Of a stretch of DNA of 64,000 nt, positions 7,855 to 18,462 are shown in pieces. Source of the stretch: Chromohalobacter israelensis (GTDB lineage Bacteria > Pseudomonadota > Gammaproteobacteria > Pseudomonadales > Halomonadaceae). The position numbers and the translations under genes are program-made. The stretch is taken from assembly GCA_000761475.1 (NCBI GenBank), contig JQNW01000002.1, positions 186,001 through 250,000 on the forward strand, read 5' to 3'. How positions within the stretch are numbered: the first letter of the stretch is position 1; every line of letters starts with the position of its first letter. The notes beneath the pieces were generated by a model. That model saw only the letters and a list, made by a program, of their open reading frames with translations, was not told where the DNA came from and did not search any database.

Positions 7855-9033
7855 TCAGGCGTCTTCCTCGACATGCCCGGCGCGATTGAGGATGGGGTTG
7901 GCGTATTGGCGTAACCACCAGTACCTCAGATGCTCGGGCACCGATGCCAGCCGCGTTTCGAAACGCTGGCGGTCGGCATCGGTGACCTCGCTGAGGTCGA
8001 CCAGTTCCGGTGCCAGGCCGCTGGCTTCCAGCGCCAGCTGATGGCTGGGGAACATGTGGTAGTTCGCCAGTACCTGGCGGTCGATTTCCTGGGTCACGGC
8101 TTCGGGCGTGTCGAAGTCGCGGCTCAAGGGCGTGCCGAACGTCAGGCGGATGCGTCCCTTGTGTCCCGTGATGCCGGCGACGATGGACTGAATGTCCTCG
8201 AACTCGACCTTCTCGTAACTCCCTTCCGTATGTCGAGCGTGGAGCTCGCGTGCCTTCTGCAGGTCGCAGGGATCGTATTCGTAGCTGATGGAGACCGGCA
8301 CCAGGCGCAGCTCGGCCACCGCGGCGCCGATGTCGGCCTCGCCATCGTCCATGCGCTGTGCCATGCCCAGCATCTTGACGATGGCGGTGTCGGCGCGGTC
8401 GATCCCGTCCTTGGCGCGTCCTTCGCGCTCGGCGATCCAGATCGAGTGATTGTCGACGGTGATCGAGTGCCGGATATAGCGCGACAGGGTCTGATACGCC
8501 TGCAGCATCGCGCGCTTGCCCTTGGCGGAGCGGGGAACGATGAAGCTCTTGTTGAGGCGCATGAGATCGTTGACGAACGGCTTTTGCAGCAGATTGTCGC
8601 CGATGGCGATGCGTACCGTGTTGCGTCCTTTCTGGTACAGCGCGTAGTTGACGAAGGCCGGATCGAGCGCGATGTCGCGATGATTGCCGATGAAGAGGTA
8701 GGCCTTGTCGGCATCGAGGTGCTCGAGCCCCTCGATCTCGAAGCCATCCGTGGTGGTGGCGATCATGCGGGCCATGTAGCGTGCGATGCGCTGCTGGAAG
8801 GCCGCGACACTCTCTATGTTGCGCATTTCGCGCTGCAGACCCAGGCGTGCCAAGAAGCGTGCCACGGGGGGTGCGTGGCGCGCCAGGCGAGGCAGGCGGA
8901 AATGCGTGATCGCGTCGAGCAGCTCGTCGCAATGGGCGAGGCGATCGAGAACGCTGGCGACCTCGTCGTCGTGATAGGGACGGATGGCGTCGAAGTCGTG
9001 CGGGGCGGAATGCGGAGTCGATGCGTGCGTCAT
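7855..9033 (-). CDS. PlsC-domain acyltransferase (glycerolipid type)
   Basis: A 392-residue protein with a lysophosphatidate-acyltransferase-like domain in its middle. The block I-like segment is FIGNHRDIALDPAFVNYAL near residue 115-135. The spacing differs from the canonical H-x4-D: the aspartates sit two and six residues after the histidine. Later blocks IAEREGRAKDG and LVPVSISYEYDPCD correspond to the usual EGTRS and V/I-P regions, with EREGR replacing EGTRS. This matches a subfamily of acyltransferase homologues seen in marine gammaproteobacteria; the substrate is unknown. No clear membrane anchor. Its ATG overlaps the rdgC stop by 4 bases, so the two are translationally coupled; it ends 4 bases from the convergent trkH stop. 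Confidence 0.85.
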   Translation of the reverse strand: MTHASTPHSAPHDFDAIRPYHDDEVASVLDRLAHCDELLDAITHFRLPRLARHAPPVARFLARLGLQREMRNIESVAAFQQRIARYMARMIATTTDGFEIEGLEHLDADKAYLFIGNHRDIALDPAFVNYALYQKGRNTVRIAIGDNLLQKPFVNDLMRLNKSFIVPRSAKGKRAMLQAYQTLSRYIRHSITVDNHSIWIAEREGRAKDGIDRADTAIVKMLGMAQRMDDGEADIGAAVAELRLVPVSISYEYDPCDLQKARELHARHTEGSYEKVEFEDIQSIVAGITGHKGRIRLTFGTPLSRDFDTPEAVTQEIDRQVLANYHMFPSHQLALEASGLAPELVDLSEVTDADRQRFETRLASVPEHLRYWWLRQYANPILNRAGHVEEDA

Positions 9034-9956
9034 GATGTCGGCGCTGCCGGGTCGGCTTCACCGCCCAGCCAGTCGATGAGTTGTTCGATGAATCCGGAGA
9101 GTACGTGGGCCATGAGGGCGAAGTCCGTTTCCAGGCGCAGTATGGGGTCGTCATCGTCCTCGTTTTGCGACGCCTCGTCGAGCACGGCGTCGGCAAAGCG
9201 TAATGACTTGAGCGTCAGGTCATCATGCAAGACCAGCGACAGCTGGTCTTCGACGTCCAGTGCCAGACGGCTGGCCTGACGGCCGCCGGCCAGCACGCTT
9301 TGCACTTCGTCGCCGTCGAGGTCGATGCCGCGTGCACGCCAGACCCCGTCGTCACCGGCATCCTTGAGTTCGACCTGATCGCCCAGGCGCAGTCCTTCGG
9401 GGCGTGACGTCATGTCTTCCAGCCAGGTGGTCATGGTGCGCGATGGCAACTGGCGCACCGTGAGCGGCGTCACCTGGAGCGACCCCAGCGACTGCCGCAG
9501 CAGGTCGAGAGCCTCCTCGGCACGCGTGCGGCTGGCGCAGTTGATGGCGATGAGCCCGCGGGCGGTGTCCCACCACAGGTCGATGCGCTGACTGCGCGTG
9601 AAGGCGCGGGGCAGGAGCTCCTCGACGACCTGCTCCTTGATCGCCTGGCGGTCGCGACGCGGCAAGGGGCGGCCTTCGGCAGCCTCGCGCTCGGCGGCAC
9701 GCTCCTCGACTTCCTCGCGAATCACCGATGCGGGCAGCAGGCGCTCCTGACGCAGGGCGGAGAGGAGGCGATGGCCTTGGATCTCATGCACGCGTTGCTG
9801 CCCGTGACGTCCCGCGGGGCACTGCCAGCCGAGGCGTTTGCCCTCGCTGGGCGACACCGGGCGAAAGGCGAATGCCTCCAGTGCCGTTTCGAGTGCATCG
9901 ATCGCGATCGGCGTCGTGTCGTGCAGACGATAGAGATGCAAGTGCTTGAACCACAT
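9030..9956 (-). CDS. rdgC: Recombination-associated protein RdgC
   Basis: Nucleoid-associated ring-shaped dimer that binds DNA without sequence preference and limits RecA access. The 308 residues begin with MWFKHLHLYRL and contain PVSPSEGKRLGW, RLLSALRQERLLPASVI, and the charged EEVEERAAEREAAEGRPLPRRDRQAIKEQV helix typical of the family. The acidic linker near the C-terminus (ASQNEDDDD) is also normal. It is the first gene of a two-gene unit with the acyltransferase. Upstream is the 386-base gap shared with gyrA on the opposite strand. Confidence 0.95.
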   Translation of the reverse strand: MWFKHLHLYRLHDTTPIAIDALETALEAFAFRPVSPSEGKRLGWQCPAGRHGQQRVHEIQGHRLLSALRQERLLPASVIREEVEERAAEREAAEGRPLPRRDRQAIKEQVVEELLPRAFTRSQRIDLWWDTARGLIAINCASRTRAEEALDLLRQSLGSLQVTPLTVRQLPSRTMTTWLEDMTSRPEGLRLGDQVELKDAGDDGVWRARGIDLDGDEVQSVLAGGRQASRLALDVEDQLSLVLHDDLTLKSLRFADAVLDEASQNEDDDDPILRLETDFALMAHVLSGFIEQLIDWLGGEADPAAPTS

Positions 9957-10342
9957 GGGCCTGTTCCATCACAAAGGGGCTCATTATGGCGAAACGCCAC
10001 GGCCCGTGCCACCTCCCCGGGCGGGATGCGTTGTCGATCAGGCGTCGATCATCGAAAACGGCATGACGGCGTCCACTGAAAAAGCGTGGTGACGTTGCAG
10101 CGCCGGGGCATGAATGCGTGGTCCAAGCCTGCCGCAATGGCATGTGAAATGGTATGATGGCTCGATTCGGGCCCCCCGCAAGGTGGGGTCCGCCATCGAA
10201 GCTCAATGATTGCTGTGACGGCCATTGGCGTCGAGCGCTGAAGAGTGGCTTGCAGGGGCCTCGTGCCCGATGCGGCAACACTGTTCGTTTCATTCAGTGC
10301 CATGACCGATGGTATGGCGCGGTGCAAAGGATTGAACGACCC
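9957..10342. other. Divergent intergenic region between rdgC and gyrA
   Basis: About 385 bases with no supportable gene; open frames that enter it are N-terminal extensions of gyrA or shadows. A TATGAT hexamer at 10153-10158 could be a minus-10 element for gyrA, but the hexamer 18 bases upstream (CTGCCG) is a poor minus-35. A GC-rich imperfect hairpin occupies about 10169-10191 (GGGCCCCCC against GTGGGGTCC), so a gyrA transcript from that promoter would carry a structured leader of about 180 bases. Confidence 0.4.
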
Positions 10343-13066
10343 ATGGGTGAGATCGCCAGAGAAATTCTGCCAGTCAATATCGAGGACGAACTCAAGCAGT
10401 CGTATCTCGATTACGCCATGAGCGTGATCATCGGCCGTGCGCTGCCGGATGTACGTGATGGCCTCAAGCCTGTGCACCGGCGCGTGTTGTTCGCCATGCA
10501 CGAACTCGGTAACGACTGGAACAAAGCCTACAAGAAATCGGCCCGTGTCGTGGGTGACGTGATCGGTAAGTATCACCCGCATGGTGATAGCGCCGTCTAC
10601 GACACCATCGTGCGCATGGCGCAGGAGTTTTCCATGCGCTATGTCCTGGTCGACGGCCAGGGCAACTTCGGTTCCATCGACGGTGATAGCGCGGCGGCCA
10701 TGCGTTACACCGAGGTGCGCATGTCGCGGCTCGCTCATGAGCTGCTGGCCGACCTGGAAAAGGATACCGTCGACTGGGTCGACAACTACGACGGTACCGA
10801 ACGCATTCCCGAGGTGTTGCCGACCAAGGTGCCCAACCTGCTGGTCAACGGGGCCTCGGGCATCGCCGTGGGCATGGCGACCAATATCCCGCCGCACAAC
10901 ATGCGCGAGATCATCGATGGGTGTCTGGCGCTGATCGACGACTACACGCTCAGCATCGACGACCTGATGGCCTACATTCCCGGCCCCGATTTCCCCACCG
11001 GGGGAATCATCAACGGGCGCGCAGGGATTCTCGAGGCGTATCGCACCGGGCGCGGGCGCATCTACGTGCGGGCTCGTCACACCATCGAGCATGACGAAAA
11101 GACCGGTCGCGATCACATCATCGTCACCGAGCTGCCATATCAGGTGAACAAGGCACGCTTGATCGAGAAGATCGCCGAGCTGGTCAAGGACAAGCGCATC
11201 GAAGGCATCGCCGAGCTGCGCGACGAGTCCGACAAGGAAGGCCTGCGCGTGGTGATCGAGGTCAAGCGCGGCGAGTCCGGCGATGTCGTCGTCAACAACC
11301 TGTTCGCGCACACCCAGTTGCAGACCGTGTTCGGCATCAACATGGTGGCGCTGGATAACGGTCAGCCGAAGATTCTCAATCTCAAGGAGATTCTCGAGGC
11401 CTTCGTCCGTCACCGCCGCGAGGTGGTGACGCGGCGCACCCTGTTCGAGCTCAAGAAGGCGCGCGATCGCGGCCATATCCTCGAGGGTCTGGCGGTGGCG
11501 ATCTCCAACATCGATGAGGTGATCGAGCTGATCAAGGCCTCGCCCTCGGCGGCGGAAGCCAAGGAAAAGCTCGTGGCGCGCGCCTGGCGGCCGGGGCAGG
11601 TCACCGACATGCTCGAGCGTGCCGGTGCCACCTCGTGCAAGCCCGAGGATCTCGAAGAAGGATACGGCCTCGCCGAAGGCCAGAACGAATATCGCCTGTC
11701 GCCGGCCCAGGCCCAGGCCATCCTGGAACTGCGCCTGCACCGGTTGACCGGGCTCGAGACCGAGAAGCTGCTCGATGAGTATCTCTCGATTCTCAAGCGC
11801 ATCGCCGAACTCAATGAAATTCTGGCCTCCCCGGAGCGACTGCTGGACGTCATCCGCGAGGAGCTCCAGGCCATTCGCGATCAGTACGGCGATGAACGCA
11901 AGACCGAGATTCAGGCCAGCCATCTGGACCTGACCATTGAGGACCTGATCAACGAAGAAGACATGGTGGTCACCATTTCGCGCAGCGGCTATGCCAAGAC
12001 GCAGCCGCTGTCCGACTACCAGGCGCAGCGGCGCGGCGGCCGCGGCAAGTCGGCGACCACCATGAAGGACGAGGACATCATCGAGCACCTGCTGGTGGCC
12101 TCGACCCACGATACCGTGCTGCTGTTCTCCAATCGTGGCAAGGTCTACTGGCTCAAGGTCTACGAGATGCCCAACGCCAGTCGCGGTTCGCGCGGCAAGC
12201 CGTTGATCAACCTGCTGCCGCTGGACGAGGGCGAGGCCATCAACGCCATCCTGCCGGTGCGCGAGTACCGCGAGGACAGTTACATCTTCTTCGCCACCGC
12301 CAAGGGGACCGTCAAGCGGACCTCGCTGGAGCAGTTCTCGCGGCCGCGCAGCGTGGGACTCATCGCCATCGATCTCGAGGAGGACGACCGCCTGGTCGGT
12401 GCGGCGATCACGTCCGGTAACGACCACGCCATGCTGTTGTCCTCCAATGGCAAGGCGATCCGTTTCGAGGAAGGCAACGTGCGCGCCATGGGACGCACCG
12501 CGCGCGGCGTTCGCGGCATGCGCCTGCAAGGCGGCGCCGAGGTCATCAGCTTGATCATTCCGCAGTCGTTGACCATCGACGCGGAGACCGACGATGACGC
12601 GGAAGAGCGCCCGGTCGAGACGGTCGGCGAGGATCAGGTCTACATCCTCACCGCGTCCGAGAACGGTTACGGCAAGCGCACGCGCCTCGACGAGTTCCCG
12701 CTGCGCGGACGCGGCGGCCAAGGGGTGATCGCCATGCAGACCTCGCAGCGCAATGGTGCCCTGGTGGCGGCGATCCAGGTGCGCGACAGCGACGAGATGA
12801 TGCTGATCACCGACAAGGGCACGCTGGTGCGTACTCGGGTCGGCGAGGTCTCGGTTTCCTCGCGCAACACCCAAGGGGTCACCCTGATCCGTACCGGGGA
12901 AGGCGAGCACCTGGTCGCCACGGTACGCGTCGATGAACCCGATGCCGTGGAGGACGATGCCCTCGACGCCGAAGCCCTCGATTCAGAAGAAGGGGCGGCA
13001 ACCGCAGAGGCGACGCCAACGCCGGATGACGTTGCACCGAGCGACGAGGCGCCGCAAGACGATTGA
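10343..13066 (+). CDS. gyrA: DNA gyrase subunit A
   Basis: Breakage-reunion subunit of gyrase, which introduces negative supercoils with GyrB. The ATG chosen starts [18 protein letters not shown], as in other GyrA; the longer frame has a non-homologous leader. Product 907 residues. The catalytic tyrosine is Y122 in [10 protein letters not shown]. The quinolone-resistance region reads HGDSAVYD with S83 and D87, the sensitive-type residues. The C-terminal beta-pinwheel carries the GyrA-box region [17 protein letters not shown] near residue 560. An acidic insert ([13 protein letters not shown]) interrupts the pinwheel and a long acidic tail ends the protein. First gene of the gyrA-serC-pheA-tyrA/aroA-cmk-rpsA chain. 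Confidence 0.98.
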   Translation: MGEIAREILPVNIEDELKQSYLDYAMSVIIGRALPDVRDGLKPVHRRVLFAMHELGNDWNKAYKKSARVVGDVIGKYHPHGDSAVYDTIVRMAQEFSMRYVLVDGQGNFGSIDGDSAAAMRYTEVRMSRLAHELLADLEKDTVDWVDNYDGTERIPEVLPTKVPNLLVNGASGIAVGMATNIPPHNMREIIDGCLALIDDYTLSIDDLMAYIPGPDFPTGGIINGRAGILEAYRTGRGRIYVRARHTIEHDEKTGRDHIIVTELPYQVNKARLIEKIAELVKDKRIEGIAELRDESDKEGLRVVIEVKRGESGDVVVNNLFAHTQLQTVFGINMVALDNGQPKILNLKEILEAFVRHRREVVTRRTLFELKKARDRGHILEGLAVAISNIDEVIELIKASPSAAEAKEKLVARAWRPGQVTDMLERAGATSCKPEDLEEGYGLAEGQNEYRLSPAQAQAILELRLHRLTGLETEKLLDEYLSILKRIAELNEILASPERLLDVIREELQAIRDQYGDERKTEIQASHLDLTIEDLINEEDMVVTISRSGYAKTQPLSDYQAQRRGGRGKSATTMKDEDIIEHLLVASTHDTVLLFSNRGKVYWLKVYEMPNASRGSRGKPLINLLPLDEGEAINAILPVREYREDSYIFFATAKGTVKRTSLEQFSRPRSVGLIAIDLEEDDRLVGAAITSGNDHAMLLSSNGKAIRFEEGNVRAMGRTARGVRGMRLQGGAEVISLIIPQSLTIDAETDDDAEERPVETVGEDQVYILTASENGYGKRTRLDEFPLRGRGGQGVIAMQTSQRNGALVAAIQVRDSDEMMLITDKGTLVRTRVGEVSVSSRNTQGVTLIRTGEGEHLVATVRVDEPDAVEDDALDAEALDSEEGAATAEATPTPDDVAPSDEAPQDD

Positions 13067-13074
13067 GGCTCAAT

Positions 13075-13107
13075 GCGGCCGCTCCGGGGGAGGGGCCGCT
13101 TTACGTT
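13075..13107 (+). terminator. Probable terminator between gyrA and serC
   Basis: Stem of 11 bases with one G-G mismatch (GCGGCCGCTCC against GGAGGGGCCGC) and a 3-base loop, followed by TTTACGTTT, starting 8 bases after the gyrA stop. The T tract is interrupted, so termination may be partial, leaving readthrough into serC possible. Confidence 0.65.
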
Positions 13108-13120
13108 TGGAATGACGCTG

Positions 13121-14206
13121 ATGACACGTAGATTCAACTTCTGTGCCGGACCCGCGGCACTGCCTGCCCCCGTGCTCGAACGCGCCCGCGACGAGCTGCT
13201 CGACTATCATGGCCAAGGCTTGTCGGTCATGGAGATGAGTCATCGCAGCGAGGCCTTCGCCGACATCGCCGCCCAGGCCGAGCGTGACCTGCGCGAGCTG
13301 CTTGGCGTGCCCGACAACTACCGGGTGCTGTTCATGCAGGGCGGTGCCTCCAGTCAGTTCGCGATGGTGCCCTACAACCTGCTGGGCGCCGGAGGCACGC
13401 CGAACTACCTGTATACCGGCATCTGGGGCAAGAAGGCGATCAACGAGGCGCGTCATCTCGCGGGTGCCCACGTGGCGGCCTCGAGCGAGGCCAACGGCCT
13501 GACGGCCGTGCCACGTCCGTCGGACATTGCCGTCTCGGACGATGCGGCGTATCTGCATTACACCGACAACGAGACCATCGGTGGCCTGGCGTACGACTAC
13601 ATTCCCGAGGTCGGCGAGGTACCGCTGGTGTGCGACATGTCGTCGTCGATCCTGTCGGGTCCGCTGGACGTGTCGCGGTTCGGGATCATCTATGCGGGAG
13701 CGCAGAAGAACATCGGGCCGGCGGGACTGACCCTGGTCATCGTGCGCGACGATCTGCTCGATCGCGCCTTGCCCTCGACCCCGACCATGTTCAACTACCG
13801 CGTGATGGCCGAGCATGGCTCGATGTTCAACACGCCGCCGACCTATGCCTGGTATCTGGCGGGGCTGGTGTTCGACTGGCTGCGACATGACGTCGGCGGT
13901 CTCGAGGCCATGGACCGCATCAACGATCGCAAGGCCGCCAAGTTGTATGCGGCCATCGATGCCAGCGGCTTCTACTCGAATCCGATCGCCACGGCCAATC
14001 GTTCGCGCATGAACGTGCCCTTCGTGCTGGCGGACGACGCGCTCAATGCCACGTTCCTGCGTGATGCCGAGGCGGCGGGGCTGTTGAACCTCAAGGGCCA
14101 TCGCAGCGTGGGGGGCATGCGCGCCAGCCTGTACAACGCCGTGCCCGAGGCGGCGGTGGATGCGCTGGTCGATTTCATGCAGGAGTTCGAACGACGTCAT
14201 GGCTGA
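13121..14206 (+). CDS. serC: Phosphoserine aminotransferase
   Basis: PLP enzyme converting 3-phosphohydroxypyruvate to phosphoserine in serine synthesis, and also acting in the pyridoxal phosphate pathway. The start MTRRFNFCAGPAALP matches the family; an ATG nine bases upstream (13112) is the alternative. Product 361 residues, normal. The PLP lysine is in YAGAQKNIGPAGLT; the MFMQGGAS segment and the C-terminal GHRSVGGMRASLYNA are conserved in SerC. Its last 8 bases overlap the start of pheA, so translation is coupled. Confidence 0.97.
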   Translation: MTRRFNFCAGPAALPAPVLERARDELLDYHGQGLSVMEMSHRSEAFADIAAQAERDLRELLGVPDNYRVLFMQGGASSQFAMVPYNLLGAGGTPNYLYTGIWGKKAINEARHLAGAHVAASSEANGLTAVPRPSDIAVSDDAAYLHYTDNETIGGLAYDYIPEVGEVPLVCDMSSSILSGPLDVSRFGIIYAGAQKNIGPAGLTLVIVRDDLLDRALPSTPTMFNYRVMAEHGSMFNTPPTYAWYLAGLVFDWLRHDVGGLEAMDRINDRKAAKLYAAIDASGFYSNPIATANRSRMNVPFVLADDALNATFLRDAEAAGLLNLKGHRSVGGMRASLYNAVPEAAVDALVDFMQEFERRHG

Positions 14207-15320
14207 TCACGACATGTCCGATAACAACCTCCCCGTCACCTCGGCCGACCTGCCGGCATTGCGCGAGCGGATCGATGCGCTGGATAGCCAGATCCTCGAG
14301 CTGATCAGCGAGCGTGCCCATTGCGCGCAGCAGGTGGCGCAGGTGAAGACCGATTCCGATCCTCAGGCGACCTTCTATCGACCCGAGCGCGAGGCCCAGG
14401 TCCTGCGGCGCATCATGGCGCTCAACAAGGGGCCGCTCGACGACGAGGAAATGGCCCGCCTGTTTCGCGAGATCATGTCGGCGTGCCTGGCGCTGGAGCG
14501 GCCGGTCAAGGTCGCGTATCTGGGGCCCGAGGGTACCTTCACCCAGCAGGCAGCGCTCAAGCATTTCGGCGATAGCGCGGTGAGCCTGCCGATGGCCGCC
14601 ATCGACGAGGTCTTCCGCGAGGTGGAAGCCGGCGCCGCGCATTTCGGGGTGGTGCCGGTGGAAAACTCCACCGAGGGGATCGTCAACAGCACGCTGGATA
14701 CCTTCATGGACGCCAGCCTGCGGATCTGCGGCGAGGTGGTGCTGCGCATTCACCACCATCTGCTGGTCTCCGATACCACGCGTCGCGACAAGATCTCGCG
14801 GATCTATTCGCATCCCCAGTCGCTGGCGCAGTGCCGCAAGTGGCTGGACGCGCATTACCCCAATGCCGAGCGAGTGCCGGTGTCCTCCAACGCCGAAGCG
14901 GCGCGCCTGATCAAGAGCGAATGGCACAGTGCCGCGATCGCCGGTGACATGGCCGCCAAGCGCTACGCGCTGGACAAGGTCGCCGAGAAGATCGAGGATC
15001 GACCCGACAACTCGACGCGCTTTCTGATCATCGGCCACCAGGACACGCCGATCTCGGGCGACGACAAGACATCCATCGTCGTCGCCATGCGCAACCAGCC
15101 CGGGGCGCTGCACGATCTGCTCGAGCCGTTCCATCGCCACAAGATCGACCTGACCCGCGTCGAGACCCGGCCATCGCGCACGGGGGTCTGGAACTACGTA
15201 TTCTTCATCGACTTCAAGGGCCACCGCGACGACCCGCAGGTAGCAGCCGTGCTCGAGGAGATCACCCTGCGTGCCGCCGAGCTCAAGGTGCTGGGGTCCT
15301 ATCCGGTGGGTGTGCTGTAA
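14199..15320 (+). CDS. pheA: Bifunctional chorismate mutase / prephenate dehydratase (P-protein)
   Basis: Converts chorismate to prephenate and on to phenylpyruvate for phenylalanine synthesis. An AroQ-type mutase helix bundle occupies about residues 10-95 (LRERIDALDSQILELISERA), prephenate dehydratase about 105-285 (YLGPEGTFTQQAALKHFG and the DNSTRFLIIG motif), and an ACT domain the C-terminus (KTSIVVAMRNQPGALHDLL, then RVETRPSRTGVWNYVFFID), the phenylalanine feedback site. The 373-residue start overlaps serC by 8 bases; MSDNN 15 bases later is an alternative. Its TAA stop abuts the ATG of tyrA-aroA directly. In the Pseudomonas supraoperon an aromatic aminotransferase gene (hisHb) follows pheA; it is absent here. 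Confidence 0.97.
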   Translation: MADHDMSDNNLPVTSADLPALRERIDALDSQILELISERAHCAQQVAQVKTDSDPQATFYRPEREAQVLRRIMALNKGPLDDEEMARLFREIMSACLALERPVKVAYLGPEGTFTQQAALKHFGDSAVSLPMAAIDEVFREVEAGAAHFGVVPVENSTEGIVNSTLDTFMDASLRICGEVVLRIHHHLLVSDTTRRDKISRIYSHPQSLAQCRKWLDAHYPNAERVPVSSNAEAARLIKSEWHSAAIAGDMAAKRYALDKVAEKIEDRPDNSTRFLIIGHQDTPISGDDKTSIVVAMRNQPGALHDLLEPFHRHKIDLTRVETRPSRTGVWNYVFFIDFKGHRDDPQVAAVLEEITLRAAELKVLGSYPVGVL

Positions 15321-17573
15321 ATGTCGGCAATGCCATGTGCCCCCGCCGAGCGGGGCATTCTCATCGTCGGCCTGGGGCTGATCGGCGGCTCCCTGGCCGC
15401 GGCCCTCAAGGCATCGGGGTATCGGGGACGCATCGTGGCCTGCGACCGTGATGCCGACGAGGTGGCACGCGGGATCGATATGGGGCTGATCGATGACGGC
15501 GGCACGCAGCTCGCCCCCTGGGTCGCCGAGAGTTCGCTGATCGTGCTGGCGGTGCCGGTGCTGGCAATGGAAGACGTGTTGCGAACGCTGGCGCCTCGGC
15601 TCGACGCGCAGGTGGTCACCGACGTGGGCAGCACCAAAAGTGCCATCGAAGCGGCAGTGGTGCGGGTCTTCGGGCATCTGCCGCCGCGTTTCGTGCTCGG
15701 CCATCCGATCGCGGGCTCCGAGAAAAACGGCGTCGCGGCCGCGGATGCGTCACTGTATCGACAGCACAAGGTGATACTGACGCCCTGCGAGGATACCGAT
15801 CCCGACGCCTTGGCCCGCGTGCGCGCCCTGTGGGCGGCATGCGGTGCACAGTTGCTGGAAATGACGCCGGAGCGGCACGATCAGGTGCTGGCCCGGACCA
15901 GCCATCTTCCGCATCTGCTGGCGTTCTCGCTGGTGGATACCCTGGCCCGTCAGGACGAGCGCCTGGATATCTTTCGTTACGCGGCGGGCGGGTTTCGCGA
16001 TTTCACCCGGATCGCGGGCAGCGATCCTGTCATGTGGCGGGACATCTTCAGTGCCAACCGCGACGCGGTGCTCGGTGCGCTGGACGAATTCGAAGCCGGG
16101 GTGGCGCGGCTACGGCGCGCCGTGACCGAGGGCGATGGCGATGCCATGTTGGCGGTATTCGACCGTGCCAGCCATGCACGGCAATACTTCGATACGCTTT
16201 TGAACCAGACGAGTTATCAGGCGATGGAACAACGCAATATCCGCTACCGTGTGAGTCCCGGTGGTGCCGTCCGCGGTCAGATCCGCGTCCCCGGCGACAA
16301 GTCGATCTCTCACCGCTCGATCATGCTCGGCGCGCTGGCCGACGGCGTGACCGAGGTGCACGGCTTTCTCGAAGGCGAGGACAGCCTGGCGACCCTGCAG
16401 GCGTTTCGTGAAATGGGCGTGGCCATCGAAGGGCCGCATCACGGCCGCGTGACGATTCACGGAGTCGGGCTGCACGGCTTGACGGCGCCCGCCGGGCCGC
16501 TCTACGTGGGCAACTCGGGAACGGCCATGCGTCTGTTCGCCGGGCTGCTGGCGGGGCAGGCCTTCGATACCGAGCTGACCGGCGATGTATCGCTGAACAA
16601 GCGTCCCATGGGGCGCATCGCCGATCCGCTGCGCGAGATGGGCGCGGTGATCGAAACCGCGGAGGGCGGCCGGCCGCCGCTGATGATCCGCGGCGGGCAG
16701 GCGCTTTCCGGCATCCGCTACGACATGCCCATGGCCAGCGCCCAGGTGAAGTCCTGCCTGCTGCTGGCGGGGCTCTATGCCGAAGGGGAAACGCGAGTGC
16801 GCGAGCCGGCGCCGACGCGCGATCATACCGAGCGCATGCTCAACGGCTTCGGGTACCCGGTGCAGCGCGACGGCGATGAAGCCTGGCTGCAGGGAGGCGG
16901 TCGCCTGGCGGCATCGCCCATCGATGTGCCGTCGGATATTTCATCGGCCACGTTTTTCCTGGTGGCGGCGGCCATCACCCCGGGGTCGGACCTGCTGCTG
17001 GAGCATGTCGGCATCAATCCGACGCGTATCGGCGTGATCAACATACTCCAGGCCATGGGGGCCGATCTCACCCTTCAGGAGCCGCGCGAGGTGGGGGGCG
17101 AGCCGGTGGCCGACATCCGCATTCGCTATGCGCCGCTCAAGGGCATCGACATTCCGACCGATCAGGTGCCGCTGGCCATCGATGAGTTCCCTGCGCTGTT
17201 CGTCGCCGCGGCCAATGCCGAGGGCGTGACCCGGCTGCGCGGCGCGGAAGAGTTGCGCGTCAAGGAATCCGATCGCATCCAGGCGATGGCCGACGGCCTG
17301 ACCACGCTGGGCGTGGACAATACCGTGTATCCGGACGGTATCGATATCGTTGGGCGGGCCAGCGCGGACGAGACGCCGGCAGCACACTATCGCGGCGGAC
17401 AGGTCGATAGCCTGGGCGATCACCGTATCGCGATGGCCTTTGCCGTGGCGGCGCTGCGGGCCAGCGACGAGATCGTCATCGATGACTGCGCCAACGTGGC
17501 CACCTCGTTCCCCGGCTTCGTGGATCTCGCGCGTCGCGTGGGGCTGGTGCTGGACGAGCAGGAGGTGTCATGA
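15321..17573 (+). CDS. tyrA-aroA: Fused prephenate/arogenate dehydrogenase - EPSP synthase
   Basis: One uninterrupted 750-residue frame joins two enzymes. Residues 1 to about 300 are a TyrA dehydrogenase: a Rossmann start [28 protein letters not shown], and [14 protein letters not shown] around the catalytic His. From about residue 302 ([14 protein letters not shown]) to the end is 5-enolpyruvylshikimate-3-phosphate synthase: [27 protein letters not shown], the RDHTERML segment and a C-terminal [15 protein letters not shown]. The fusion is known from Pseudomonas and relatives and links tyrosine synthesis to the shikimate pathway. An internal ATG at 16224 could allow separate translation of the AroA half, as a possibility only. 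The start directly abuts the pheA stop; the end overlaps cmk by 4 bases. Confidence 0.97.
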   Translation: MSAMPCAPAERGILIVGLGLIGGSLAAALKASGYRGRIVACDRDADEVARGIDMGLIDDGGTQLAPWVAESSLIVLAVPVLAMEDVLRTLAPRLDAQVVTDVGSTKSAIEAAVVRVFGHLPPRFVLGHPIAGSEKNGVAAADASLYRQHKVILTPCEDTDPDALARVRALWAACGAQLLEMTPERHDQVLARTSHLPHLLAFSLVDTLARQDERLDIFRYAAGGFRDFTRIAGSDPVMWRDIFSANRDAVLGALDEFEAGVARLRRAVTEGDGDAMLAVFDRASHARQYFDTLLNQTSYQAMEQRNIRYRVSPGGAVRGQIRVPGDKSISHRSIMLGALADGVTEVHGFLEGEDSLATLQAFREMGVAIEGPHHGRVTIHGVGLHGLTAPAGPLYVGNSGTAMRLFAGLLAGQAFDTELTGDVSLNKRPMGRIADPLREMGAVIETAEGGRPPLMIRGGQALSGIRYDMPMASAQVKSCLLLAGLYAEGETRVREPAPTRDHTERMLNGFGYPVQRDGDEAWLQGGGRLAASPIDVPSDISSATFFLVAAAITPGSDLLLEHVGINPTRIGVINILQAMGADLTLQEPREVGGEPVADIRIRYAPLKGIDIPTDQVPLAIDEFPALFVAAANAEGVTRLRGAEELRVKESDRIQAMADGLTTLGVDNTVYPDGIDIVGRASADETPAAHYRGGQVDSLGDHRIAMAFAVAALRASDEIVIDDCANVATSFPGFVDLARRVGLVLDEQEVS

Positions 17574-18268
17574 GTTCGCCGGATTCGGCAATGCCCGTCC
17601 TGACCGTCGACGGCCCGGGCGGTGCGGGCAAGGGAACCGTGAGTCGCCTGATCGCCGAGCGCCTGGGCTGGCACCTGCTCGACTCCGGGGCACTGTACCG
17701 CCTGACGGCACTGGCGGCGCTCAAGCATGGCCTGGCGCTCGACGACGACATGGCACTGGCGAGCTGCGCCGAAACCCTGGATGTCGCGTTCGTGGCCCAG
17801 GACGGAGACGCCCGCATCATGCTGGAAGGCGAGGACGTGACGGGGGACATCCGCACCGAGGCGGTCGGTGACGCGGCCTCGCAGGTAGCGTCGCTGCCGC
17901 GCGTGCGCGATGCCTTGCTGACGCGTCAGCGCGACTTTCGCGCTGCGCCAGGCCTGGTGGCCGACGGGCGCGACATGGGCACGGTGGTGTTCCCGCAGGC
18001 CGAGTTGAAGATCTACTTGACCGCCTCGGCCGAGGAACGCGCGCGGCGTCGCCACGAGCAGTTGCTGAATGCCGGTGTGGATGCTAATCTAGCGAGTCTT
18101 CTAGAGGAAATAAAGGCTCGTGATGCGCGCGACATGCAACGCGCGGTGGCGCCACTCAAGCCGGCCGACGATGCTGTCTTGCTGGACAGCACGAGTCTTG
18201 CGATACCGGACGTGGTGGAGCGTATCGAAAGGCTACTCAGTGAACGTGGGCTCGACCTCCCGAACTGA
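17570..18268 (+). CDS. cmk: Cytidylate kinase
   Basis: Phosphorylates CMP and dCMP to the diphosphates. The P-loop [22 protein letters not shown] lies near residues 13-34, and [38 protein letters not shown] and the lid region with ARRRHEQL are characteristic. 232 residues, normal. The ATG overlaps the TGA of tyrA-aroA (ATGA), so it is translationally coupled to the aromatic enzymes. The next gene, rpsA, is almost 200 bases away; cmk-rpsA is a very old gene pair. Confidence 0.97.
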   Translation: MSSPDSAMPVLTVDGPGGAGKGTVSRLIAERLGWHLLDSGALYRLTALAALKHGLALDDDMALASCAETLDVAFVAQDGDARIMLEGEDVTGDIRTEAVGDAASQVASLPRVRDALLTRQRDFRAAPGLVADGRDMGTVVFPQAELKIYLTASAEERARRRHEQLLNAGVDANLASLLEEIKARDARDMQRAVAPLKPADDAVLLDSTSLAIPDVVERIERLLSERGLDLPN

Positions 18269-18462
18269 GTAGCTGGGGTGAAACGGGCACCCATCCGGAG
18301 ACCCTGGCCAGACGTCATGACGTGCGCGGGCGATAATCGAGAGCCTTCGCAGGTCGAACCAGCGCCAACGTCCCCAGGGATATGTAGGAAAGGCCCGCAC
18401 TCGCTGGTGGTGCGGAGAACGAGCGGCCTGGCCGCTATTAACGTTGATCACGTAGGAACGAC

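Noticed and set aside
10049-12910. Open frame of 953 codons on the minus strand opposite gyrA
   Set aside because: It is the antisense shadow of a GC-rich, highly conserved gene; composition and His/Asp/Gln-rich translation are typical of shadows, and there is no start signal.
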